Below, in pieces: positions 45,436 to 55,918 of a stretch of DNA of 64,000 bases (positions are counted from its first letter, which is position 1; the number at the start of each line of letters is the position of its first letter). The DNA comes from Acinetobacter sp. ANC 5054 (GTDB taxonomy: Bacteria; Pseudomonadota; Gammaproteobacteria; Pseudomonadales; Moraxellaceae), in assembly GCF_002135295.1 (NCBI RefSeq), contig NZ_NEGG01000001.1, forward strand, positions 372,001-436,000, given 5' to 3'. Made by a program: the position numbers and the translations under genes. The notes beneath the pieces were generated by a model. The model saw only the letters and a program-made list of their open reading frames with translations, did not search any database and was not told the DNA's origin.

Positions 45436-45915
45436 TTACTTACCTGTTTTTTCTTTAATAAAAGCACGAGCGAGTTTAATTTTTTCTTTCACTGGTTTTG
45501 GTAATTTTGGTGGAATCAATTTTGCAACTTGGTTAAACCATACCAATAAGCCAAAATCACCTTCCATTTTAATGCTGCCGTTTTGCATACCCGTCATAAA
45601 TGCTGTTGGGTCACCTTTCATTAAGGTTTTTACACCCTGCTCACTGTCTGCAAACTGCAAAATAAAATCCGCTTTTTCAGCATCACCAGCAACAGTGTCA
45701 ATCTGACCATTATTTACAATAATTTGGCGTGCAACCCCGAGGTCTGTACCAATTTGAATACGAAACTGACGTTCATGCACCAATTCAATAAATTTAGGGC
45801 TGGTACGTGCAAGCTGTTTCATACGCAGTGCAAGACCTGCAACCAGTAAGTCCAGCGGATCCGTGCTGACATCAACCAGTGGAAGCTTTACGACAGGAAT
45901 TGATGATAGTTTCAT
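45436..45915 (-). CDS. SCP2 sterol-binding-domain protein
   Basis: A 159-residue protein of the SCP2 fold. FRIQIGTDLGVARQIIVNNGQIDTV, ADFILQFADSEQGVKTLMKGDPTAFMTGMQNGSIKMEGDFGLLVW is the conserved lipid-binding block, read here in parts. Family members bind lipids or act as accessory ubiquinone-synthesis factors (UbiJ/UbiT-like). Which applies is not clear. It is a single gene on the reverse strand, convergent with dtd. Confidence 0.82.
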   Translation of the reverse strand: MKLSSIPVVKLPLVDVSTDPLDLLVAGLALRMKQLARTSPKFIELVHERQFRIQIGTDLGVARQIIVNNGQIDTVAGDAEKADFILQFADSEQGVKTLMKGDPTAFMTGMQNGSIKMEGDFGLLVWFNQVAKLIPPKLPKPVKEKIKLARAFIKEKTGK

Positions 45916-46021
45916 GACTCGAAGCCTATTGTAATTGTTGGAAAATTGACTGGCTTCATCCTACCATAACTTCGGTTTGTAGAAGTAAGCCTTTGTATCT
46001 TAAATCACACTGATGCGTTCA

Positions 46022-46047
46022 TAAAAAAATGCGCCCGTGGGCGCATT
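46022..46047 (-). terminator. Terminator of the 46071-46403 gene
   Basis: AAATGCGCCC and GGGCGCATTT pair around GT; the T-run is on the reverse strand. Confidence 0.85.
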
Positions 46048-46070
46048 TGATGTTGTTATCTCAGTACATA

Positions 46071-46403
46071 TTAGCGGCTAGAACACTGCTGCTCTTCATC
46101 ATACACCGGTGTATGTTCAATACACTGGCGCTTTGCCATGGCACGCTCTGCACGGCGATCTTCACGTAGAAGAACTAGGGTGAACACCACCATTGCGGCC
46201 ATCAAGGCTGTTAAATAACTATACGCCACCGATAATTCGAACATGGTTTGTGTACCAAATCGAATCACTTCAATGAGTCCCCACACCAGCATCCCCGCCA
46301 GCATAAAACTTAACCAGCGACGATAAGGCGAGAAGAAAACAGCAATCACAGCAGCCGATACCAAGCTCAGGCCAACGATTGTTGCTAAATTCGCTGTCAA
46401 CAT
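46071..46403 (-). CDS. Hypothetical membrane protein, three transmembrane helices
   Basis: A 110-residue protein. Three hydrophobic stretches are visible: LATIVGLSLVSAAVIAVFF, WLSFMLAGMLVWGLIEVI and YLTALMAAMVVFTLVLL, then a charged tail with two Cys (RQCIEHTP, QQCSSR). The ATG at 46403 has GGAGG five bases upstream, better than the one at 46418. No family is recognised. Confidence 0.65.
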   Translation of the reverse strand: MLTANLATIVGLSLVSAAVIAVFFSPYRRWLSFMLAGMLVWGLIEVIRFGTQTMFELSVAYSYLTALMAAMVVFTLVLLREDRRAERAMAKRQCIEHTPVYDEEQQCSSR

Positions 46404-46768
46404 AAAAACCTCCGTCATTCGACAGGTGACATCTCTTGTATTACAGGATGTTGACCCTGCCGCACTACTGTCTGTTCAGTAAATAGATTTGGTCGATCTC
46501 AATCTCTTGCAAGCATTATGCTGAGTTTTTCGTATAAAAAAAGTCTGCTTTTTTGTCCATGCGACACACCTTGTCGCAACATTATTTTGTCATTACATTT
46601 TTTCTTTTTAGATAATTTCTAGAACAATGATGCTGCCTTGTTTCGCGTGTCATTACAAAAAAAATCGTGCAATTTAGGCTAAAAAAATTAATTTTTCGAA
46701 TGCTGTTAATCGTTGTTTTTATCGACAATTTTCTTTTACCGTTCATCGGAACCTATATTTTTTGGCAT
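46404..46768. other. Intergenic region with a short hairpin
   Basis: About 365 bases without a gene, AT-rich. GCGACA and TGTCGC (46561-46577) pair around a 5-base loop, without a T-run. It probably carries the promoter of the membrane-protein gene on the left. Confidence 0.4.
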
Positions 46769-46799
46769 AAAAAAACGCAGCATGATTGCTGCGTTTTTT
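46769..46799 (-). terminator. Terminator of serB
   Basis: AACGCAGCA and TGCTGCGTT pair around TGAT, with A- and T-runs on both sides. Confidence 0.87.
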
Positions 46800-46817
46800 A
46801 GATCGAATTCAATCGCA

Positions 46818-48038
46818 TTAAGCACGATTTAAATCTTTGTCATGGACACCCAGTAAGTAAAGCACACCGTCCAAACCAACACTTGAAATGGCTTGATTGG
46901 CATTTTGACGGACCAATGGCTTAGCACGGAAAGCCACACCTAGCCCAGCCAAAGACAGCATTGGCAAATCATTTGCACCATCACCAACCGCAATGGCTTG
47001 CTCCAGTGAAATGCCCATTTCTTCGGAAATTTGAGTCAGTAACAAGGCCTTACGTGCACCATCAACAATATGACCTTTGACTTCACCCGTTACGACGCCA
47101 TCTTGCACATCCAAGACATTGGCATGCACTTCATCGATGCCTAATTTCTCTTGTAAATATTCAGCAAAATATTGGAAGCCGCCAGACAAAATAGCCGTAC
47201 GATAACCCAGTGATTTCAAAGTCGAAATCAGGCGTTCCGCCCCTTCAGTCACGGTGAGGCGCTCAGCAATTTTTGGTAATACAGATGCATCCATCCCTTT
47301 TAGCAAAGCAACGCGTGCACGGAAGCTTTGTTGGAAATCAAGTTCACCTTGCATCGCACGTTCCGTGATTTCAGCCACTTGTGCCCCAACGCCAGCTTCA
47401 ATTGCCAGTTCATCAATCACTTCTTGCTCAATCAAGGTTGAGTCCATATCGAAGCAAACCAAACGGCGGTTACGACGGTAAGCATTGTCTTCTTGTACGG
47501 CTACGTCTACACCCAGTTCAGTCGAAAGACGTAAGCAAGCAGCACGCATCGCCGTTGCATCTAACATCTGACCTTTAAGACCAAATTGTACACATGCTCG
47601 CTTCGGTGCTTCACTCACGTCATCAAGCTCAGGACGGCCCGATAAACGGGTCACCGTTTCAATATTGAAGCCTTGGCTAGACACAATATTTGTAACTGCC
47701 TGTAAATGAGATGCTTGTAATTCTGGAGCAAGTGCCGTAACGATATAGCGCGTGCGGCCTCCCTCATTTACCCATTGTTGATATTCTGTTGTAGAGATTG
47801 GTTTAAAGCGCACTGTTAAGCCAATATCATGTGCTAAAATCAACATTTCCTTCATGGCTAATGCTGTCGCAGTCTGGTCTTCCGACGAAACAACAATACC
47901 TAAGGTCAGCTGGTTATGGATGACGGCTTGCCCAACATCTAAAATCTGTAAGGAATGTGCGGACAAAACCTGCATTAATCGTGTAAATTGATTAGGTTGG
48001 TCAGGTCCTAAAAATGATATAAGAATGATTTCTCGCAT
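46818..48038 (-). CDS. serB: Phosphoserine phosphatase
   Basis: A 406-residue HAD enzyme releasing serine from phosphoserine, the last step of serine synthesis. About 190 N-terminal residues with ACT-like regions precede the catalytic part. The HAD motifs are FDMDSTLIEQEVIDELA, ILSGGFQYFAE and VGDGANDLPML. Length matches the long SerB type of Pseudomonas. It is divergent from the membrane protein gene at 48116. Confidence 0.94.
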   Translation of the reverse strand: MREIILISFLGPDQPNQFTRLMQVLSAHSLQILDVGQAVIHNQLTLGIVVSSEDQTATALAMKEMLILAHDIGLTVRFKPISTTEYQQWVNEGGRTRYIVTALAPELQASHLQAVTNIVSSQGFNIETVTRLSGRPELDDVSEAPKRACVQFGLKGQMLDATAMRAACLRLSTELGVDVAVQEDNAYRRNRRLVCFDMDSTLIEQEVIDELAIEAGVGAQVAEITERAMQGELDFQQSFRARVALLKGMDASVLPKIAERLTVTEGAERLISTLKSLGYRTAILSGGFQYFAEYLQEKLGIDEVHANVLDVQDGVVTGEVKGHIVDGARKALLLTQISEEMGISLEQAIAVGDGANDLPMLSLAGLGVAFRAKPLVRQNANQAISSVGLDGVLYLLGVHDKDLNRA

Positions 48039-48115
48039 GAATTGACTCGGGTCTGAGCTACAACTAATGTAAGAATCATAATCTAAATTGAATAGAATTG
48101 CCTTGGAAGTTTACG

Positions 48116-49369
48116 TTGAATGCGCCTAGACAAGGGCTATTTGCTAGCCTATTAATCGTTTGTTTTGCTTTACATACTTTTTTATTGGTATTGGCAACAA
48201 CCCACCAACTGAACGAAAATCGTGCCAGTCAGGGACAGCTTATGACCAGTCAGTTGGTCACAGACAGCTTATCTGAACTTGAACCCGCCAATACGGTTTC
48301 GCTGGCTTTACTCGCTGACCGTTATTCAACAAACCCAAGTGTGGCTTCTATCCGCATTTTAAATGCCAACAATCAAGTATTGGCAACTGGGGGGTTGACC
48401 AAGACTCGTGAAGGCGAAATTTTTGTCCGTGATGCTCTACAAAATGAAAAGAAAGTCGGCACGGTCGAAATTACCTTAATCAAACCAAGTATTGGTGAAA
48501 TTTTACGTACTCAGTGGGCGGCTATTTTAGTTTCATTCTTCTTACATGGCTTATTGTGGTTAGCTTATCGTGCGATCGCGCGACCTAGTCGTACTGAATA
48601 CTTGGCACGTATTAACAGTGAATCTCGCTTGAAACATGAAATTCAAACGCTAGCGCAAGCCTTAGAACAAGAAAAACATAATGCAGCAGTAGCAATTGCA
48701 CAGGCTCAGCAAAATGCACAAGCCAAAGCGAAACACAAAGAAATCAAACCTGTGGTTCTTGATAGCAACAGCTTAGCATTGAATATTCAGTTTTATGATC
48801 CTAAACAATTGCTCGATACTGTAAATAAAACCGTTTCTTTGCCTTATTTTAATCTGTGCCAAATTTTCCTCAACAAAACCACAGAACTCTGTATTCAACA
48901 CTACAAGTTCAACAGTTCGGACATTACCACTGTACATAAATTCGATGAACATGGTGCAACGATCAGCATGACTGCCGATACTCCAGATGCTTTGCGTTGT
49001 TTGGCGATGATCAGTGCAGTGTTTCAGCTATTGTCGGATGTATTATACAAACGCTACCGTGAAGAAAGACGTTTTGTTTTACAAACCCGTAGTGCAATTT
49101 CAAGCTCGGTTGAGGCTATGCAACTTTCATCTGTGCAAGCAGCTGATCGCTTGGTACAACAGTTGGTGGCTAAAGAAAGCGCGATCCATGTACCGACTGC
49201 GCTCTTGAAAGAAATTTCAGACCATTTCCAATTGGTGAGCTTACCAAACCCAACCAATGTGCTGACACGCCATGCCTTTATGATGAATGGCATGGACAGC
49301 GATGCTGCTGAATTAGCGCAAAGCCTACGGACTGAAATTCTTAAGTCAAAGCAATCTAAAGCCTCTTAA
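48116..49369 (+). CDS. Two-TM membrane protein with periplasmic sensor-like loop, next to serB
   Basis: A 417-residue protein. The chosen TTG start (48116) has GGAAG six bases upstream; another TTG at 48098 has none. Layout: transmembrane helix about 7-27, a periplasmic loop of about 100 residues (NPSVASIRILNANNQVLATGG, typical of sensor-like loops), a second helix near 134-152, a coiled-coil rich in Ala/Gln, and a C-terminal region of about 180 residues without a recognised catalytic motif. In Pseudomonas a similar membrane protein (annotated AhpA-like) also neighbours serB. Function is unknown. Confidence 0.75.
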   Translation: MNAPRQGLFASLLIVCFALHTFLLVLATTHQLNENRASQGQLMTSQLVTDSLSELEPANTVSLALLADRYSTNPSVASIRILNANNQVLATGGLTKTREGEIFVRDALQNEKKVGTVEITLIKPSIGEILRTQWAAILVSFFLHGLLWLAYRAIARPSRTEYLARINSESRLKHEIQTLAQALEQEKHNAAVAIAQAQQNAQAKAKHKEIKPVVLDSNSLALNIQFYDPKQLLDTVNKTVSLPYFNLCQIFLNKTTELCIQHYKFNSSDITTVHKFDEHGATISMTADTPDALRCLAMISAVFQLLSDVLYKRYREERRFVLQTRSAISSSVEAMQLSSVQAADRLVQQLVAKESAIHVPTALLKEISDHFQLVSLPNPTNVLTRHAFMMNGMDSDAAELAQSLRTEILKSKQSKAS

Positions 49370-49379
49370 GCTGTAGAAT

Positions 49380-49410
49380 CAAAAATCCCGCTTGATGCGG
49401 GATTTTTTTT
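49380..49410. terminator. Bidirectional terminator between the membrane protein gene and ppk
   Basis: AAAAATCCCGC and GCGGGATTTTT pair around TTGAT. Confidence 0.9.
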
Positions 49411-49416
49411 AATCTT

Positions 49417-51480
49417 TTAAACGGTCAAAACTTTCTGTTCGATCAAATAGCGCTGTGCACTATATGCTGCTTCATTTTCTGCACATTTCACTTTGAACCA
49501 TTGACCATCAGATTGTAATTCCCATGCATTTTGATTGTCTTGTAAATAGTTCAAAAGACCATCTTTAATAATTCGCTTTTTCAACCGATGGTCTAAAATT
49601 GGAAAACAAGTTTCCACTCTTGAAAATAAATTACGTCCCATCCAATCGGCACTGGCACAGTACAAACGTTTTTCCCCACCCTGTTCAAAATAATACACAC
49701 GCGTATGTTCTAAGAAACGCCCAACCACTGAACGTACATGGATATTTTCCGAAAGTTCCACAACCTGTGGAATCAGACAACAAATTGAGCGCACAATTAA
49801 ATCGACCTGCACACCTGCTTGAGATGCTCGATATAAAGCAGCGATCAGTTGCGGTTCAGTCAAGGCGTTGACTTTAATGATAATACGCGCAGATTGACCA
49901 GCTTTAGCACATTCAATTTCCTGATCAATCAGTTTCAGTAATTCTGTATGCAACGTGAACGGCGCGTGCAATAGAGCTTTTAACTTGGCCATTTTGCCCA
50001 TGCCTGTCAGCTCTTGGAACATCCGATGCACATCTTCACAAATGTCTGGTTGCGTGGTCATTAAGCCATAGTCGGTATACATCCGCGCATTGCCAGCATG
50101 GTAGTTTCCAGTGCCTAAATGGGCATAGCGCACCAAGTTATTATTTTCACGACGCACAATCAAAATCATTTTGGCATGGGTTTTATAACCGACTATGCCA
50201 TAAACCACGACCGCACCCGCTTCTTGCAGAATATTCGCCACAGTAATATTGGATTCTTCATCGAAACGCGCACGTAGCTCAATGACCGCGGTGACTTCCT
50301 TACCATTACGCGCCGCTTCAGCGAGCACTTGAACAATGTCTGAGTCAGGGCCACTGCGGTATAGCGTTTGTTTGATCGCCAAAACTTTGGGGTCTTTGGC
50401 CGCTTCACGCAGCAAATTGATCACAGGCTGAAACGAATCGAAAGGATGGTGCAAAAGCACATCTTGCGCTTTGAGCAGGTCAAATATCCCCGTTTGCTTA
50501 CGCAAGACTTTAGGTATGACTGGCGTGTAAATTGGATATTTTAATTCTGGACGTTTAAAGCTTGTACTTAAACGCGATAAATTAATCGGACCATCTATGC
50601 GATACAGCTCCTTTGTACTTAAATCGAATTCATTCAGCAAATAATCAATAATCGTTTGCGGGCAGTCATCTTCAATTTCGAGGCGCACAGCGCGACCAAA
50701 CCGTCGTGACGACAATTCATCTTTCAACGCCACCGCCAAATCATCCACATCTTCAGCCAAGACCAAATCTGCATTACGTGTCACGCGAAAGGCATAACAG
50801 CCTTTGGCTTTCATGCCCGGAAACAAATCATTGATATGCTGTTGAATAATCGCAGTCAAAAAGATTTGTGTATCTGTATTCCCTGCAACGTCAGCAGGCA
50901 TTTGAATAAGCCGAGGTAAGGAACGCGGTGCCGGAACAATCGCCATTTCAATCGCCCGACCAAATGCATCTTTCCCCTCTAGACTGACAATAAAATTTAA
51001 GCTTTTATTCACCAGACGTGGGAATGGATGTGATGGATCTAAGCTGATCGGAGTCAGTACAGGCTGTACTTCTTTACTAAAATACTGACTCATCCAAGAC
51101 TCATGCTTTGCTAAAATATCTTGGAACTGAATGAAGCGAATGCCCTGTGCCTGCAAGGCTGGAAGAATGGCATGATTCAGTACCTCATATTGCTGTTGTA
51201 CGGTTTGATGGATGGTCTCAGACAATTCATCCAAAATCACTTCAGTCGGTATTGCATCTGGAGTACGCGCAATTGCATTCAGATCACGCTGTTTCATCAG
51301 GCCAGCAATGCGAATTTCAAAAAACTCATCTAGATTACGTGAAAAAATAATCAAGAAATTCAACCGCTCTAATAACGGCAATTGATCATCCAAGGCCTGT
51401 GCCAAAACCCGTCGATGAAAGGCCAAAAGCGATAATTCACGATTAAAATACGTTTCAGATGAATGCTGAAAATGTTCCAT
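49417..51480 (-). CDS. ppk: Polyphosphate kinase 1
   Basis: A 687-residue PPK1 that polymerises the gamma-phosphate of ATP into polyphosphate. It has [16 protein letters not shown] and [13 protein letters not shown] in the N-terminal domain, the catalytic [14 protein letters not shown] (phosphorylated His of H-x-K) and [22 protein letters not shown]. The second site [11 protein letters not shown] is present near the C-terminus. Normal length, single gene. Confidence 0.95.
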   Translation of the reverse strand: MEHFQHSSETYFNRELSLLAFHRRVLAQALDDQLPLLERLNFLIIFSRNLDEFFEIRIAGLMKQRDLNAIARTPDAIPTEVILDELSETIHQTVQQQYEVLNHAILPALQAQGIRFIQFQDILAKHESWMSQYFSKEVQPVLTPISLDPSHPFPRLVNKSLNFIVSLEGKDAFGRAIEMAIVPAPRSLPRLIQMPADVAGNTDTQIFLTAIIQQHINDLFPGMKAKGCYAFRVTRNADLVLAEDVDDLAVALKDELSSRRFGRAVRLEIEDDCPQTIIDYLLNEFDLSTKELYRIDGPINLSRLSTSFKRPELKYPIYTPVIPKVLRKQTGIFDLLKAQDVLLHHPFDSFQPVINLLREAAKDPKVLAIKQTLYRSGPDSDIVQVLAEAARNGKEVTAVIELRARFDEESNITVANILQEAGAVVVYGIVGYKTHAKMILIVRRENNNLVRYAHLGTGNYHAGNARMYTDYGLMTTQPDICEDVHRMFQELTGMGKMAKLKALLHAPFTLHTELLKLIDQEIECAKAGQSARIIIKVNALTEPQLIAALYRASQAGVQVDLIVRSICCLIPQVVELSENIHVRSVVGRFLEHTRVYYFEQGGEKRLYCASADWMGRNLFSRVETCFPILDHRLKKRIIKDGLLNYLQDNQNAWELQSDGQWFKVKCAENEAAYSAQRYLIEQKVLTV

Positions 51481-51635
51481 ACCCTCTCAATGCTGCTTAA
51501 AACAGTCTATATAAAGTGTTTAGCCGGCATGTTAGGCAGCGGATATGACACTTATGTTACAGATCGCAGAATTGATGCAAAAAAGCCACTTCAACGCTCC
51601 AAATTTATTTATAAAAACATATTCATAGCGTACAC

Positions 51636-51669
51636 ATTAAAAAAGGAGAACTTAAGCTCTCCTTTTTTA
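51636..51669 (-). terminator. Terminator of the bile-acid symporter-family gene
   Basis: AAAAAAGGAGA and TCTCCTTTTTT pair around ACTTAAGC. Confidence 0.85.
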
Positions 51670-51685
51670 ATGTACATCGAATGGT

Positions 51686-52648
51686 TTATTTCAATTTGTC
51701 TGAGACTTCATTCGGTTCTTCGGTCCGACTGGCCCAATAGGTCGCGAGCGCTGGCCCTGAAATGTTGTGCCATAAACTGAATATTGCACTTGGCACAGCG
51801 GTCAATGGTGACGCTGCAAAATGTGTCGCCGCTAAAGCTACGCCCAATCCTGAGTTTTGCATACCCACTTCAATCGATACAGCTTTACAGTCTGCATAAG
51901 GCAATTTGAACAAACGACTCGCCCAAAAGCCGAGTAAATATCCTAGACCATTATGCAGCGCAACCACGCCTAAAATCAGTAAACCTGACTCCAAAATTTG
52001 TGTACGACTGCCCGCAATAATCGCCGCTACAATTGCAACAATCGCCACCACGGAAATCAACGGCATCACTTGGATGTAGGCTTCGACTTGTTTTTTTAAT
52101 ACAGCACGAATGATCAAACCGACCACAATTGGGAACAACACCACTTGTAAAATTGAGACCAACATTGACATGGCATTGATTTCAATCCATTGACTTGCCA
52201 GCAAATAGAAAATTGCGGGAGTCAAAATCGGCGCAAGCAAGGTTGATACCGAAGTACACGCTACAGACAGTGCAGTATTGCCCTTTGCCATGTAGGTAAT
52301 CACGTTCGATGCTGTGCCACCCGGGCAGCAACCGACCAAAATTACCCCAATCGCAATTTCAGTGGGTAACTGGAGGAGTTTGCACAGTACAAAAGCCAAA
52401 CCCGGCATCACAATAAACTGTGCCAAAACCCCAATCATTACCGCTTTAGGGCTTTGCAGTACGCTTTTAAAATCGCCCACAGTCATGGTCATGCCCATAC
52501 CAAGCATAATTATGCCGAGCATCCACGGGATATAGGCCTTGAGCCAAACAAAAACGTCAGGAACGACCATCGCAATGGCGGCAAACAACACCACCCAAAT
52601 GGCAAAGGTTTTTTGCACAAATTGGGTAAATTTCAAAAAAGCGGACAT
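51686..52648 (-). CDS. Bile acid:sodium symporter family protein
   Basis: A 320-residue membrane protein with about nine to ten helices. [50 protein letters not shown] and [16 protein letters not shown] are the conserved sodium- and substrate-site segments of the BASS family, which moves organic anions such as pantoate or keto acids with sodium. The substrate is not known. Its start is 80 bases after the pncA stop, with a terminator between. Confidence 0.9.
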   Translation of the reverse strand: MSAFLKFTQFVQKTFAIWVVLFAAIAMVVPDVFVWLKAYIPWMLGIIMLGMGMTMTVGDFKSVLQSPKAVMIGVLAQFIVMPGLAFVLCKLLQLPTEIAIGVILVGCCPGGTASNVITYMAKGNTALSVACTSVSTLLAPILTPAIFYLLASQWIEINAMSMLVSILQVVLFPIVVGLIIRAVLKKQVEAYIQVMPLISVVAIVAIVAAIIAGSRTQILESGLLILGVVALHNGLGYLLGFWASRLFKLPYADCKAVSIEVGMQNSGLGVALAATHFAASPLTAVPSAIFSLWHNISGPALATYWASRTEEPNEVSDKLK

Positions 52649-52674
52649 AGGCTATATCTCTTTTATTTTCAGCA

Positions 52675-52700
52675 ACAAAAAAGGCACGCGCCTGTGCCTT
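52675..52700 (-). terminator. Terminator of pncA
   Basis: AAGGCAC (52681-52687) and GTGCCTT (52694-52700) pair, with the T-run on the reverse strand. Confidence 0.8.
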
Positions 52701-52728
52701 ATTAAGTATTTGACGGTATCTTATCAAC

Positions 52729-53373
52729 TCAAGCGCTTTGCTGTATATGTTGCTGCACAATGTCTTTAAGATAGATGCGTTTAACCCCACTGGCTAACAT
52801 TTCTTGCCATGCCTGCTGTAAAGAGCCATGTAAATCGATGCCTTTGGTTAAATCCGCAATGACATACGTTTCAAAGCCCAATTTTCGTGCATCCATCGCA
52901 GTCCAAGCCACACAAAAATCGGTCGCAATCCCTACAATAAATACCTTATCTATAGCACGCTCACGCAAATAACCCGCCAGTCCTGTCGATGTACGATGAT
53001 CAGCTTCCATAAAAGCGGAATAGCTATCGATCTGTTGATGACAACCTTTGCGAATCACCAATTGTGCCGTGGGTAAATTAAGTTCTGGATGAAGCTCCGC
53101 ATCTGTCGTGCCCTGCACACAGTGCGTAGGCCATAGTACTTGAGGCCCATAACTCAGTTGAATGCTGTCATACACGGCGTGGTCAGGATGATTTTCCGCA
53201 AAAGAAATATGATCAGCAGGATGCCAATCTTGGGTCAGTACAATATTTGAAAAATATGCTCCAAGTTGATTAATCCCGGGAATAATTTGATCGGCATTGG
53301 CCACGGCCAAATTCCCACCTGGGGTAAATCCATTTTGTACATCGACCACAATTAAAGCTGTATTTTTCTGCAT
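52729..53373 (-). CDS. pncA: Nicotinamidase
   Basis: A 214-residue cysteine hydrolase that turns nicotinamide into nicotinate for NAD salvage. Active-site Asp is in VVDVQNGFTPGG, metal-binding residues in TQDWHPADHISF, Lys in IRKGCHQ, and the nucleophile in GIATDFCVAWTAMDA. All are intact. PncB, encoded at 41141-42349, uses its product. Confidence 0.95.
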   Translation of the reverse strand: MQKNTALIVVDVQNGFTPGGNLAVANADQIIPGINQLGAYFSNIVLTQDWHPADHISFAENHPDHAVYDSIQLSYGPQVLWPTHCVQGTTDAELHPELNLPTAQLVIRKGCHQQIDSYSAFMEADHRTSTGLAGYLRERAIDKVFIVGIATDFCVAWTAMDARKLGFETYVIADLTKGIDLHGSLQQAWQEMLASGVKRIYLKDIVQQHIQQSA

Positions 53374-53444
53374 AAATCTAAATCCATTCCTTTGCTTTAA
53401 AGCGTTTCAACTGATATGTATGATTTTATTTGAATGACCAGTAT

Positions 53445-53774
53445 TCATTCCAACGCATAAAAATAAAATGACTGTCCATCCTGACAATACCGATACTTCG
53501 GCAAATGCTCAATTAAACGTTCGGCAAATCGTGGATAAATCTTGGCTTTACGAGGCGTTGAGGCATGAAAATAAAAATAACGCGGTTGCTGACGCTGAAT
53601 ATATTTAAGGAGCTGTGTTCGGGTCTGCTGCATCACTACAAAGGCATTGATATTTTCTGCAACATCATCAAAAGTGGGTTCATCTGCAAAAGCCAACCAA
53701 GCATCGCGCTGTGGTTGTTGTCGATTGATTTTAAATATTTGCTTTAGTTCCAACAGGAATTCATCATGATGCAA
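53445..53774 (-). CDS. Hypothetical protein, 109 residues
   Basis: A small soluble protein rich in Arg, Gln, Tyr and Phe. LLELKQIFKINRQQPQRDAW and ASTPRKAKIYPRFAERLIEHLPKYRY are notable. No motif or family is recognised. A real gene is likely because the frame is clean and codon use resembles its neighbours. It lies between pncA and the MFS gene. Confidence 0.5.
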   Translation of the reverse strand: MHHDEFLLELKQIFKINRQQPQRDAWLAFADEPTFDDVAENINAFVVMQQTRTQLLKYIQRQQPRYFYFHASTPRKAKIYPRFAERLIEHLPKYRYCQDGQSFYFYALE

Positions 53775-53941
53775 ATATTAAACTGAACTCTTGTTCTTTA
53801 ACTTTAAATTGAGCGACTAACTTTTTAGATGACATCAGACCTCTTTACTTTCTTTATGATTTATTTTCTAAATAAATAATGACATAAAATCAAATCCATA
53901 TAATCTTTCAGCTTTGACATGGCGACTTAATTTGACGCAAT

Positions 53942-53966
53942 AAAAAAGCCCACGCAAGGTGGGCTT
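53942..53966 (-). terminator. Terminator of the MFS gene
   Basis: AAGCCCAC and GTGGGCTT pair around GCAAG, with the T-run on the reverse strand. Confidence 0.85.
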
Positions 53967-53984
53967 CCGGTATGGCGCGTTCTC

Positions 53985-55190
53985 TTAAGATGGAATACGA
54001 CGTACCAAGAACAACATAAAGATTGCAGAGATAATAATGCATGGGATTGCTGCAGAAATTACACCTGCTGCCCCAAAACCTGCTGCCAATAATTGACCCG
54101 CGATTGCTGGACCAAGCATTGCGCCAACACGGCCTACCGCAGATGCCACACCTACCCCTGTACCACGGAGCTGAGTTGGGTAAACGATACCACCAAAGGC
54201 ATATAACACCCCCTGACAACCAATTACGAATGCACCAACCAAAGCAGAAGCCATGTACATTTGTGTCAATGACCCTGCGCCATTAAGCGCAAATAGACCC
54301 GCCAAAATACCGCCGTACATTAAGACAATCACATACGCTTTTTTCCAACGGTCAGTTAACATACCCAAAATAATGGTACCAATCGTTGCACTAACCATGA
54401 AGTAGAACTGTGCGGTAGCGCCGTCTTTACGCGTAAAGCCAAGCTCAGTGAATAACGAAGGCAACCAGCTCAACATGATGTAAACCACCATCAGGGTAAA
54501 GAAGTAGCTCACCCAAATCGACAAGGTACGCAGACGATTTTCAGTATTGAATAAATCTTTGAATGCACCTTGCTGAGCTTCACCCGCAGTTTGAACTGCT
54601 TGATCTTTGGCTTTAAGGAATTCACGTGATTCTGGTAAAAAGAAAATCATCAGTGGAATCACAATAATCGGTAATAAACCACCAAGATAGAAAATGTTTT
54701 TCCAGTTACCACCGAAATCCGTTAAGGCAATTAACGAAAGAATCGCTGCGCCAACAGGCATACCGCAATACATCAGACCAACTGCACGACCACGATTTTG
54801 TGGTGTTACCGCTTCAGAAGCTAAGGTAATCAAAATTGGCATAGCAGCACCAAGACCTGCCCCTGCCAAGAAACGCACTGCCAACAAACTATGGAAGCTA
54901 TTTACCCAAACAGTACACAGGGTAAAAATGGCAAACATACCTGTTGACCAAATTAAAACTTTTTTACGACCAATACGGTCGGCAACACGACCACCCACTA
55001 AAGCACCGGGTAACAGGCCTAAAATACCAGCACTGAAAAAAACCCCCAGTTGAGAGCTATCTAGCCCAAAATATTCACGAATCCCTGCTGCTGCAATGCC
55101 CGCAGCCTGAATATCCAGACCTTCGATTACGGCAATAAGGAAACAGATTGCTACCGTAACTATAGCGTGCTTGTTATCTGACTTTTCCAT
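53985..55190 (-). CDS. MFS transporter, aromatic acid:proton symporter (AAHS) type
   Basis: A 401-residue transporter with 12 helices. GLDIQAAGIAAAGIREYFGLD in helix 1 (the Asp in GLD is the conserved proton-linked residue), GGRVADRIGRKK between helices 2 and 3, and RGRAVGLMYCGMPVGAAI fit the AAHS branch that imports hydroxylated aromatic acids (MhpT-, PcaK-like). The ATG at 55190 has AAGGA seven bases upstream; the frame from 55247 adds 19 unsupported residues. No catabolic genes are nearby. Confidence 0.88.
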   Translation of the reverse strand: MEKSDNKHAIVTVAICFLIAVIEGLDIQAAGIAAAGIREYFGLDSSQLGVFFSAGILGLLPGALVGGRVADRIGRKKVLIWSTGMFAIFTLCTVWVNSFHSLLAVRFLAGAGLGAAMPILITLASEAVTPQNRGRAVGLMYCGMPVGAAILSLIALTDFGGNWKNIFYLGGLLPIIVIPLMIFFLPESREFLKAKDQAVQTAGEAQQGAFKDLFNTENRLRTLSIWVSYFFTLMVVYIMLSWLPSLFTELGFTRKDGATAQFYFMVSATIGTIILGMLTDRWKKAYVIVLMYGGILAGLFALNGAGSLTQMYMASALVGAFVIGCQGVLYAFGGIVYPTQLRGTGVGVASAVGRVGAMLGPAIAGQLLAAGFGAAGVISAAIPCIIISAIFMLFLVRRIPS

Positions 55191-55918
55191 TGGAGAATCC
55201 TTGTTGTCATCAGCGTTCAAATAAAGTTGAATCATCGCCGATGCCATATAGAGGATATAACTACCAATAAGTTGAACCTTTTAGTCAGAATTCAAAATAC
55301 GTGCAAGATCTAATATATTTTGAGAGTTAACTCACAAAGTCGTAAAACCAATTAAAGTCTAATCACCATTGAAATGTTGAGTTTGCATTTCAATAGGTAT
55401 AACAAGAAAAGATTTCAACCCTTTAGGAAATTCTCCTAATTTCTATTAGATAAAAAAAAGATTATTAGCCAAGTTTTTAACAATGATTTGCAATTAATCC
55501 CGATCAAATTGATATAGCTTTTAAATCTTTAGTGATTGGTTTTTAATCTTAAATTCTGATCAAAAAGCACGGATTAGCAGTATTTATTACATTTGAGTGC
55601 ATTTATTGGGCTTAACTTTGACAAATTGCTGTACCTATCTACATTTTATTTCAACTGATTGATTTAAAGTGCTGAATAATTTTTAAGCTGCAAAAAAACC
55701 GCTATTTTACACTTGATTGTTTTAAGTTTGATTTGTATAAAGAATTTTATGGCTTTGACCAAAGCATATTGTTCTTATGCGTTTGATCAGTCATAATTTG
55801 CGTAAGCATTATTCAATTTGGGCAAATCCCATTGAAAGTTGCTACAAATCAAAATACGAAACCATCCAGAAAATTCAATTTCTTCTCTTCGGATGGACAA
55901 ATAGGATAGCTTTTCAAA
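55191..55918. other. Long AT-rich region between the MFS gene and dapA
   Basis: These 728 bases have no credible ORF. An inverted repeat TTAGGA-aattc-TCCTAA at 55423-55439 is a possible operator for the MFS gene. CCATCC (55862-55867) can pair with GGATGG (55891-55896) just before dapA. No riboswitch consensus was recognised. Confidence 0.4.

Noticed and set aside
55862..55918. Lysine riboswitch in the dapA leader
   Set aside because: Only one short outer pairing is visible and no conserved riboswitch core was recognised.
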